From Cordylochernes scorpioides (Eukaryota > Arthropoda > Arachnida > Pseudoscorpiones > Chernetidae), in assembly GCA_030710605.1 (NCBI GenBank), contig CP092863.1:57316507-57380506 (forward strand): 64,000 bases of DNA, in the 5' to 3' direction. Made by a program: the position numbers and the translations under genes. Position 1 is the stretch's first letter, and every line of letters begins with the position of its first letter. Of the stretch, positions 56,544 through 64,000 are shown one piece after another. The notes beneath the pieces are model-generated. The model did not search any database. It was not told the DNA's origin and saw only the letters and a program-made list of their open reading frames with translations.

Positions 56544-56985
56544 ATGTTTAGTTGATTTCTGTTCCACCAGATGGCGCTCTGCCTTCTGTAAAGCACATGT
56601 GCTCCTGGTCAGGATATGCCATTTTTTATATTGATTTCAACACCTGATCTTTTTATCTTTTATTTTTTTATTTCTTTTTTTAATGTGCTAAGCGTATTTA
56701 CGCAAGTTTGGCCTTAAATACACATTTCTTGGTTTTTCGGGAAGCCATTGGGATCAAAAATTATTTTTTGGTCGCAATGGTTCAGCCTACTCCACGCTGA
56801 CGAGCGCCAAAAAGCGCGAAACGCGATCGTGGATGGCTTTTCTTGATTTATCAAGAAATTGGGTTGGCCAAATATCAGGGAACAGGCTAAATCAATGTTT
56901 AGTTGATTTCTGTTCCACCAGATGGCGCTCTGCCTTCTGTAAAGCACATGTGCTCCTGGTCAGGATATGCCATTTTTTATAAATA
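56544..56985 (+). mobile_element. Hammerhead element, ~1.25 tandem units (351-bp period)
   Basis: The block atgtttagttgatttctg through ggtcaggatatgccatttt occurs at 56544 and again at 56895, so about 90 bp is directly repeated around one full unit. The unit contains tgctaagcgtatttacgc, aagccattgggatc, ttcagcctactccacg, the hammerhead (56792-56832) and gatttatcaagaaattggg. Such LTR-like direct repeats come from integration of a multimer or of a circle-derived copy, as in retrozymes. No protein is encoded; the minus-strand frame of 77 codons is fortuitous. Confidence 0.8.
56792..56832 (+). ncRNA. Hammerhead ribozyme, one core-pair defect
   Basis: CCACG, CTGACGA (56797-56803), GCGC, loop CAAAAA, GCGC, GAA, ACGCGA, T, CGTGG. 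Stems I and II pair fully. The base that should pair with the A after GAA is A rather than U (56826), which probably weakens cleavage. Confidence 0.65.
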
Positions 56986-56989
56986 TATT

Positions 56990-58258
56990 TATGTGACAAT
57001 ATATAAAATTTAGCTTATGTACTACCTAGTCCTAACCTTCAAAACATTCCATCTCAACCACCTTTTCTTTCGTGAATAATATAAATGTGTCCCTACCTCG
57101 TAAATAACATAACCATTTCAATATGTATTAAATGAATATACGAAAAAGTTAAAATAAAATCCAGCGCTCTGACAAAGACTGGAAGTAGGTCGGTTAAATA
57201 ACCTGGTTGACAATCATGAAGGTTGCAAGCTAAAATTATGTCTCTTTCCCATCCAAACGTGTCAGCTATTTCGCTGTGACGTATCGCCATCTGATTAGTC
57301 CCACAAATCAGGTGAATCTCAGGTCCAGACAGATGTTACAAGAGCAGCACGGTCATCAGTCAGGTTTTGACAGCAGACAGGGGCAGTTCGAGCTTGACAC
57401 CACGGTCAGGGAGATTTGACAGATTAGCGGCGGCATGAGCAGCGCACACAGTCCAGTCTCGGAGTACACGCTGGTGAATCTTCTACCTTCTTCAATACTT
57501 TGCGCCAACTTACCGTCAAAAATTGAGCACACTCAAATCTCTCTGGTTTAAGAACCAGCTTATTTTCTTCGTTTTTGTTTGGGAGCTTCTTGTTTGCGAA
57601 ATCCATCGTGTGTCTTGTCTTCTTTAACAAAAGATAAGCTGCTTGGCCATCGACTGCAAAACCCGAGTGGTAAATCCCGATTCACTGTCTAGTGTGGAAG
57701 AATATATTTTTCCCGTATTAGAAGGCCTTCGAGTTCTCACGACATCTATATATATTTTATAATTTATATAAATTATACTTTTAAAATCAAATCTAAAAGA
57801 TGTTAATCAAATTGAGGGCATTTCATGTTTACAACATAATCATTATTTTCTTGCTTAGTCGTTTTTGTTCTATATAAATAATCAGCTAGAGAGATATTTA
57901 CTTCAATCTATTTGGCAAAATAATGCCCGTTGTACACAGATCTAATATAACATTGAACCAAGTTTCATTTTGAAAATAAATTTCATATCACTATATTTTG
58001 TTCATCTCACATCTAACTTAAGACGGACGTGTCGATATTCTCTCTATATAGAGATTACTTAGGAGCTGTTCCATATAGTAGCAAAGTCAAATATAATAAT
58101 CGACATAAACGTATTTCTAGAAAGTATAAAATCTATATAGTTAGGTCTCGGACAAGGAATAGAGATAATCAAGTTTAAATCTATGAAATCCTTTAAAAAT
58201 ATTGTGTAATAAAAAGTAGTGAGTGGATGTAGACGCTCGCGCGTTTGTAGATATAGAA
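56990..58258. other. Spacer with an unassigned minus-strand frame
   Basis: 57040-57660 is of mixed composition. On the minus strand an ATG at about 57606 opens about 60 codons (MDFANKKLPNKNEENKLVLK...), rich in K/E, ending near 57424. A second frame (57093-57290) begins MAIRHSEIADTFGWERDIIL. I recognise neither; they could be exon or retroelement relics. The rest is AT-rich. Confidence 0.35.
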
Positions 58259-58259
58259 A

Positions 58260-58640
58260 TATATATTAAAGGAAAGGTTCCAAGACACAGGGAGGTTCTG
58301 GAATAATCGACCAATGAGCTAGCCGGCAAGTGAATAAACACAAGTACTGGTAAAAACTACAGAAAACGTGTTGTTTGGTTACGTTTCCAGCATCTATATT
58401 CAGTGACTCGCTTATACCCCGTGATTCCACTGATGTTGACCTGGTGGTGCCAGCTAGCTCTCTGAACGTGCCTGTATATATCTTCCGTAGGCCTCGAGAC
58501 CTATATACGGTAGTATGGAGAAGGCAACTATGGGAATGGAAACAACTGCGGGTGGCAGGGGAGTTGCCAAGGAGGCTGAGGCAAGGCCCGCTCTCCAATC
58601 ACAGTAACTTAACTTACGGCAACTCGGAGTGACGAGACTT
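58260..58640. other. Unassigned block of balanced base composition
   Basis: About 380 bp near 50% GC with open frames on both strands (85 and 110 codons) and no recognised domain. An imperfect palindrome taggcctcgagacctatata lies near 58490. Sharp composition edges suggest an inserted element such as an LTR, but no termini are clear. Confidence 0.3.
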
Positions 58641-58644
58641 TTAC

Positions 58645-59150
58645 TGTTTCAACCAAGAGTCATCCTCAGTGTTTATATTAATTTGATACACACTTGATGG
58701 GTTTCGTACATCTCGCAATAAACATTCTGCTTTATTATATGTTTCCCCAAACCATGAAAACCTTTGTTAAACTCGTGCCCGATTTACACCGGTTAATACC
58801 CCCGTCAGATGTAGCTCAGGTCGTATTGGATTTCGCATGGTATCACTGTACTTTACTTCGATAGTAGTTTTTAAATACATAATTTATAAAATGAAATTCA
58901 TTTAATCTTCACGTATTATAAACTAATAAGATATATATTAAATATTCAGGCTTTTTATTAGCAATATTCAAAAATGTTTAATAACACAAAAATATATATA
59001 AAACTTGCTTGATTTATCGCTATTTAATGTATTAAAGTAATAAAATTACTGGTTTTATGGGTAAATTATTTGGCACAGACTATAATTAAGAGAGATTAAA
59101 CAATTTTAAACAGTTAATCTAGTGTGTGTTATTATATCATTAACAATATA
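58645..59150. other. AT-rich spacer, nothing recognised
   Basis: No feature supported. Confidence 0.45.
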
Positions 59151-59152
59151 TA

Positions 59153-59560
59153 TATATGAAAAACAATAGAAAAAAATAAAAGATAAGTGGGTCAGGTGTT
59201 GATATTAAAAATAAAGAAGGCATCTCCTGACCACGAGCACATGTGCTTTTTAGATTGAAGAGTGCCATCTAGTGAAGCAAAAATAAACTAAACGTTTATT
59301 TAGCTTGCTCCGTGATATTTGGCCAACCCAATTTCTTGATAAATCAAGAAAATCCATCCACGAACGCGTTTCGTGCTGTTGGCGCTCGTTAGCGTGGAGT
59401 AGGCTGTAACCACTGCGACCAAAACATATTTTGGTCCCAATGGCTTCTTGAAAAAGCGCTCTGCCATCAAAAAAGTGCATGTGCTCTTGGTCAGGAGATG
59501 CCTTCTTTATTTTTATTATCAACACCTGACCCACTTATCTTTTATTTTTTTCTATTGTTT
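59153..59560 (-). mobile_element. Hammerhead repeat, inverted copy with palindromic junction
   Basis: A minus-oriented unit runs from about 59455 down to about 59190. Its far end (59153-59250: aataaaagataagtgggtca, then ggtgttgatattaaaaataa) is repeated inverted at 59465-59570. The locus is therefore a head-to-head arrangement of this copy with the plus-oriented one that follows. Confidence 0.75.
59358..59397 (-). ncRNA. Hammerhead ribozyme, core mutated
   Basis: On the minus strand: CCACG, CTAACGA, GCGC, CAACA, GCAC, GAA, ACGCGT, U, CGTGG. The G of CTGANGA is A, and stem II has one mismatch, so it is predicted inactive. Stems I and III are intact. Confidence 0.65.
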
Positions 59561-59860
59561 TTCATGTGCTAAGCGTCTTTACGCAAATTTAGCCTTAAAT
59601 ACTCATTTATTGATTTCTCAAGAAGCCATTGGGACCAAAATGTTTTTGGTCGCAGTGGTTACAGCCTACTCCACGCTGACGAGCGCCAACAGCGCGAAAC
59701 GCGTTCGTGGATGGCTTTTCTTGATTTATCAAGAAATTGGGTTGGCCAAATATCACGGAGCAAGCTAAATAAACGTTTAGTTTATTTTTCTCCACTAGAT
59801 GGCGCTCTGCCATCTAAAAAGCACATGTGCTCGTGGTTGTGAGATGCCTTCTTTATTTTT
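59456..59860 (+). mobile_element. Hammerhead element, ~1.15 tandem units (346-bp period)
   Basis: gcgctctgccatc starts at 59456 and 59802 (346 bp apart), each followed by the terminal block ending gagatgccttctttattttta. Between them is a full unit: tgctaagcgtctttacgc, aagccattgggacc, cagcctactccacg, hammerhead 59671-59710, gatttatcaagaaattggg, gtttagtttattttt, ccactagatggcg. This is the best-preserved unit of the family. No protein is encoded. Confidence 0.8.
59671..59710 (+). ncRNA. Hammerhead ribozyme, minimal type I, complete core
   Basis: Stem I CCACG (59671-59675); core CTGACGA (59676-59682); stem II GCGC, loop CAACA, GCGC (59683-59695); GAA (59696-59698); stem III ACG/CGT (59699-59704); cleavage-site U (59705); stem I CGTGG (59706-59710). 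Every conserved core base of CUGANGA...GAA is present, all three stems pair, and the last stem III pair is the expected A-U. Stem III has no loop of its own, as in the very short stem III of schistosome and newt satellite hammerheads, which are thought to work better as dimers. Self-cleavage between 59705 and 59706 is predicted, not shown. Confidence 0.75.
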
Positions 59861-59864
59861 AATA

Positions 59865-60225
59865 TTTATATATATACTATATACTTGCTGAATTCATTAA
59901 TATATTCTAACATATTTTTTTCAAGATATTAATAAAATAATTAAAAAATAATAATAGAAATTAATTTATCTTCCTATATCACACACATATAAGAAAAATA
60001 CTCTGAAGGGTATTTCCAAATAGTGCACATTTTGGCCCCAATTCTCAAGATACTCGTATATCGCTCAACTCAATGGAATTGGTTTTATTTGGCCTTCATT
60101 GGTTCTCTCCTGCATCCCGGAACCTTCTGGTTGCGAAGACACAACATATTCGGATAAGTATAAAATACTCTTCAATACAAATATAAATAATAAACAAAAA
60201 GGCTTCCGAGCATGAGTTTCATTTT
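59865..60225. other. Spacer with a weak promoter-like patch
   Basis: 60075-60145 has two inverted CCAAT boxes (attggtttt, attggttct) and cccggaacc (ETS-like). Otherwise AT-rich. Confidence 0.3.
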
Positions 60226-60234
60226 TATTATTTA

Positions 60235-60320
60235 TATTCTTCTCAAGATTTCGGGTATCACTAACCTTTCTACTAGAGTAGAAGTTGAAAGGTTAGTGAT
60301 ATCCGAAAGCTTGATAAGAA
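60235..60320. repeat. Near-perfect hairpin with a Penelope-like half motif
   Basis: atttcgggtatcactaacctttc pairs with gaaaggttagtgatatccgaaa around a 17-nt loop. The right side ends ccgaaagcttgataagaa, the 3' half of the Penelope-like ribozyme motif (GAA, AGCT, T). Confidence 0.6.
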
Positions 60321-60324
60321 TATA

Positions 60325-62070
60325 TATATATGAAAAACAAAAAATTCATTCACGGAAGCCGTTTTGTTTATTATCTATTTTAAGAACATATATTTTATGG
60401 CCGTTTCGCAAACACAGAGTGTCCCAGCGGCGGACATCAAGGTACCCTTCTGCTGCTGATTGGCGGACAGACGCAAGCACGAACTCGCCGACTAAGAAGT
60501 CCTAAATTAACTTTTTTTTAAAAGCAATAGAAGTGACATTGAGAAATATCAAACAAAGTTTGTTTACCATATTTTAATCTCAATTCTGAAAATATTTGAA
60601 GACAACTAAGTCCAAATTCAATTTACACAATTTCTTATTTTCAACACAAAATTAAGTAGTCAAATATTTCACTGGTGATAAAGTACTAGTCTTGTATAAA
60701 TATGTTATGAATGAAAAGGAGAAATACATTTTCAAAAATTATATACAAAAAAGTATAATAGGTGTGAATTTAGATATTCATGAAATACGATTATATACAA
60801 ATAGAATAAGGGTAATAAAATTGGAAAATGATTTATATCGCCTTATAAAAATCCATTAAAGAATATAATATCGTAGTAAAATAGGTACCGTCTGTAAACC
60901 AATTTCCATTAAAGACTCGGTTGTATTCAGGTTTCATTCCATTGTTATTAAAGAAGGAACAAAATCGTTTTATTCCCCTTCTTTAATTGAATTCTTTTGG
61001 CAAAGGAAAAACTATCCCACACTGTTGAATTTAAAATTAACAGTTCCTTGTCCCAAAAGAGACTTTCAAACTAAACCCTTCCAAACAAATAGTGTTGGAT
61101 TACGCACAAACAATCAAATAGAATGGATCTTTAAATTAAGCACACTTCAAAGAAATCAAAGCTAAGCCATTTCAAAGAATTGATTTGTAGAAAAAAATCT
61201 TATTAAAAGAGAATTAGAGTCATTTTTAAAATAAATTTATTATCTGGGAAACAATTAGATACTTGGTATAATTATAGAGGGGTTCTTCTTTGCTAACAAC
61301 TCAACAATCCTTTAGAGATTTAATTGTAAAGAATAATTAAGTAGAGTTTATCTTCTTTGATAGATAGAATATTTTGATAGTGGTCTACATAATGTAAAAT
61401 AAAACAATTTTATAAATTATTCTGAGATTGGTTTTGATTAAAAAAAGGTGAAAGCAAAAATTACTAAATCATACTTTTGATTTATAACACAATTTTATAC
61501 AAAATGGGCGCTATATGTAATTCAACTGAGTGTAAAGAATTTTTCCAAATGGAAGCTCTAACTAAGCGAGGTGAAATTAGCGGAAATTTATCGTAGGGGG
61601 GGCGAGATAGAATCGGCGTGGAAAGAAGCACCAGAAGTCCTAAAACAGAAAGTTCCAAATTTACTGCTGCTTCCCTTTATGTTTATGGCGTCTCCCAGGG
61701 CGGCTTATCTATGCGGGGCCACATGTAAACTCGATTCACATACAAATAGAACTTTGGAATATGACCAATATGCAATTCCATTTTTAATATAATACTTTTT
61801 TTTCTTTAAGAAAATATCCATGTTACTTCAATTTTTAAATTATTTTTTATGCATAGGTGATTATCATTTCGTATTTTATTAATGGGAATGACAGCTTGGG
61901 GGGCTAATGTTCACATTTCATTCATACTCTAATCATCAAAAATATATTCAACCATATTCTGTAGATATTTTATCACATATTTCAGCCAACAATAAAAAGT
62001 TTGTTTTGCATTAAAAATAAAGTATTAATTAATATGATCTCCTTTATATAGCATAATTTTGCCGTTTATT
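60325..62070. other. Spacer, one possible exon start
   Basis: ATG 60397 opens MAVSQTQSVPAADIK and meets a splice-donor-like AAGGTACCC at 60439-60447; the frame stops soon after otherwise. Mixed-composition DNA at 61560-61745 is unassigned. The rest is AT-rich. Confidence 0.3.
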
Positions 62071-62075
62071 TAAAA

Positions 62076-62255
62076 CTAGCGGATGTGACCGGCTTCGCCC
62101 GGGTTTTACCCGAGTGAATGTTTGTCTAACGAACATTTGTTAAAACAATTCTCTATAAACTTATAAAACGTACTTGGCTTCGCCCGGGGTTTTACCCGAG
62201 TAAAGGTTTGTCTAGCGAACATTTGTTAAAACAATTCTCTAAAAACTTATTTAAA
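62076..62255 (-). mobile_element. Helitron 3' end with an 85-bp direct repeat
   Basis: On the minus strand: CCGGGCGAAGCCGG hairpin, tcacatccg, then CTAG (62076-62079) and T. The subterminal block ggcttcgcccgggttttacccga to ttaaaacaattctct is repeated at 62091 and 62176. The same block in diverged form occurs at 34950. Confidence 0.75.
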
Positions 62256-62470
62256 AAAAAAATATATATATATTTTGATAATTTGAAACTCGTAAATTTG
62301 GATCTCTCGATAAAGTGAACATTTTTTCCCGGTCCCTGTGTGCCGTGTCATCCTGAATTTTGTGTTTCCTAATTTTCTACGTTAGAAAATCATAGTTTTA
62401 TCTAGTGAACATTTTTTCCCGTGTCACATTGCCGTGTCATCCTGAGATAATCTTACTTTTGATAAATAAT
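62256..62470. repeat. 90-bp direct repeat
   Basis: agtgaacattttttcccg...gccgtgtcatcctga occurs at 62314 and again at 62404. It follows the Helitron end and may be internal to that element. Confidence 0.65.
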
Positions 62471-62812
62471 ATTTAAGATAACACTCTTAGTGATAAGAAA
62501 ACTTGTTATCATCACAAAGGGGGCGCTGCTTGCGAGTTAAATCTACAAATCTGCAAATAACTCTAAGGATATTCAAGATATTCAGGAAATTATTTTTCAA
62601 AAACCTTCCCGGTGATATACCTAATAATATCCGAGAGCGTTTTCTCTCATTTGTTTCTTCTAGTTCAGGGGTGGCGAACCTGCGGCCTTAAGGCCGCATG
62701 TGGCCTTTTCTTGCCCAAGTTGTGGCCTTTTCATAAATTCAAAATTATAATTTTTGTTTCGCAGTTTTCAATTACTTTCATTATTTTATTGAAATTGATG
62801 AGAGCAATCATC
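62471..62812. other. Spacer, nothing recognised
   Basis: Contains an imperfect palindrome, tgcggccttaaggccgca, near 62680-62698. No gene is supported. Confidence 0.45.
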
Positions 62813-62814
62813 CA

Positions 62815-63062
62815 GGCAGCCAGCCGAGAGAGAGCGAGCGAGACGTTATCAGCTGAACGACTGTTTTCCCTGTGTACACAACCGGGGGGCTAACCAGGAT
62901 AGTCGCCAGGTGGTGACGGCCCCCCCCCCCTCAGGAATGTGGCCGAAAATGGTCGTAAGTTTGTTGTCTAAAGTGTCTCGCTTTAGCTGCTCATCTCTCT
63001 CTCGTTGGCTGTTGGTTTGTTTTATTAATCCTGGAAGAGCATATATTATGACATATGGCCCC
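62815..63062 (+). repeat. Dispersed repeat 'GA', copy 3
   Basis: Same order as 33160-33440: gagagagagcgagcgag, ctgaacgactg, a C-run (62922-62931), gtctcgctttagctgctcat, ctctctctcgttgg, tcctggaagagc, catatattatgacatat. The left end is missing. Confidence 0.65.
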
Positions 63063-63064
63063 CG

Positions 63065-63560
63065 TTGAAGAAGGCTGAACATGGTTTAAGTATATTTAAA
63101 GCTGGAGAAGCCAGGAATAGAGAAAATAATTTTACAGTTAAAATTAGTTAAGGTAATGGTGACATAGTTTTATGTAAATAAAATATTGTATAGTACACAA
63201 GTAAATATTATTTACAAGCAGTTTTACAACACCGGGGAGTTTGACATTTAAGGAAATCTTTGAAAATATCAAGGTTATAAAAGGCTATATACAACAAAAT
63301 CTAATGTACTATAAGGGAAGTGATATGGAGGAGTGTGAACAACGAGAAGAAGAGTCACATACATATGGTGAAATTCTGAAGATCATTAAAACTGGGGAAC
63401 TCTACACTTTAAGATATTTTTCAGGCGGACATGGCAAGGGGAAACTTGTCATGGGCTTTCTATGCTATAAGTGTAGAGTACGAGAAATGAGAGATTGAGG
63501 TTGACAATTGTGTGAGCTCAGGACTTAGGTAAATATAAAACTACATACAATGTTAGAACC
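63065..63560. other. Spacer, nothing recognised
   Basis: The plus-strand frame 63241-63498 (85 codons, no recognised motif) overlaps gaggggaaac-like words shared with the satellite that follows, so it is probably not a gene. Confidence 0.4.
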
Positions 63561-63562
63561 TC

Positions 63563-64000
63563 GGCGAACAGAGCGAGGGGAGACTTGCCCTGGGCCAATC
63601 TAACTTATCTATGTAGTACTTGTGTAACGAGTCCGAGGGGAAAAGTCCCGTGTGTAGGTGAGGAAGTCGAATGGATTTATATTTAATTTTCGAAGATAAA
63701 ATAGTTCTAGATGCAAAGGTAGAATATAGGCGGACAGAGCGAGGGGAAACTTGCTTTGGGCCAATCTAACTTATCTATGAAGTTACTTGTGTAGCGAGTC
63801 CGAGGGGAAAAGTCCCGTGTGTAGGTGAGGAAGTCGAATGGATTTATATTTAATTTTCGAAGATAAAATAGTTCTAGATGCAAAGGTAGAATATAGGCGG
63901 ACAGAGCGAGGGGAAACTTGCTTTGGGCCAATCTAACTTATCTATGCAGTTACTTGTGTAGCGAGTCCGAGGGGAAAAGTCCCGTGTGTAGGTGAGGAAG
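63563..64000 (+). repeat. Satellite array, ~167-bp monomers, open at the window edge
   Basis: Monomers start at 63563, 63729 and 63896 (ggcg(g/a)acagagcgagggg). Each has ccaatctaacttatctatg, gagtccgaggggaaaagtcc and aattttcgaagataaaatag. The second and third are nearly identical and the first is slightly diverged, as at an array edge. The array continues beyond 64000. Confidence 0.9.

Noticed and set aside
62849..63082. 77-codon minus-strand frame
   Set aside because: Lies within the GA repeat and is broken in the other copies.
1..64000. CRISPR arrays, rRNA, bacterial operons or a viral genome
   Set aside because: No spaced short repeats of CRISPR type, no conserved rRNA blocks and no dense coding; tandem arrays here are contiguous satellites.

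Overview
The window is AT-rich DNA (by eye about 70% A+T) from an animal, most likely an invertebrate and possibly an arthropod; nothing in it fixes the species. I recognise no intact cellular protein gene. There is no operon structure, no Shine-Dalgarno context, no rRNA, no free-standing tRNA and no CRISPR array. What can be named is almost all mobile DNA, much of it nested, set in long AT-rich spacers that could be intergenic or intronic.

Layout. 1-1906: a Helitron 3' part ending in a hairpin and CTAG, abutting a broken Tigger/pogo transposase. 3.2-6.1 kb: dispersed repeats, a solo-LTR candidate and a palindromic MITE. 6235-16492: a Ty3/gypsy retrotransposon with 209-bp LTRs (one mismatch between them), a CTTAC target duplication and a gag-pol broken by two small insertions and one stop codon. 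It sits in the 3' part of an older non-LTR retrotransposon. A large Helitron composite (roughly 6.5-12.3 kb) sits between its primer-binding site and gag. The composite carries a satellite array, a tRNA-Glu-derived SINE, a Helitron ORF start and a triplicated PIF1-helicase tail.

17-36 kb: mostly AT-rich spacer with Tc1-type and palindromic MITEs, a deleted Tigger between two copies of a 343-bp repeat, a Penelope-like GIY-YIG fragment between 288-bp inverted arms, a second SINE, a Helitron end and two promoter-like islands. The best island (25.66-25.77 kb) has CCAAT, CRE, NRF1 and RFX X-box matches within 67 bp and is the best hint of a host gene. 37-50 kb: a split mariner, a Penelope-like tail, a 975-bp Tigger derivative, a 3-kb Tc1/mariner-type element with very long terminal inverted repeats, and a frameshifted piggyBac. 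50-64 kb: hammerhead-bearing repeats, MITEs, LTR-like pieces, another Helitron end and a 167-bp satellite running off the right edge.

Most interesting observation: a dispersed repeat of about 350 bp (copies near 3.6, 20.3, 51.1, 56.7, 59.3 and 59.7 kb) encodes what reads as a minimal type-I hammerhead ribozyme. The 59.7-kb copy has a complete core, and stem II shows a compensatory change in the 20.3-kb copy. Two loci carry about 1.3 tandem units (period 346-351 bp), the shape expected of retrozyme or satellite-like hammerhead elements. Separate, more degenerate hammerhead-like motifs mark Penelope-like tails at 29-30, 41.1, 44.1 and 49.8 kb.
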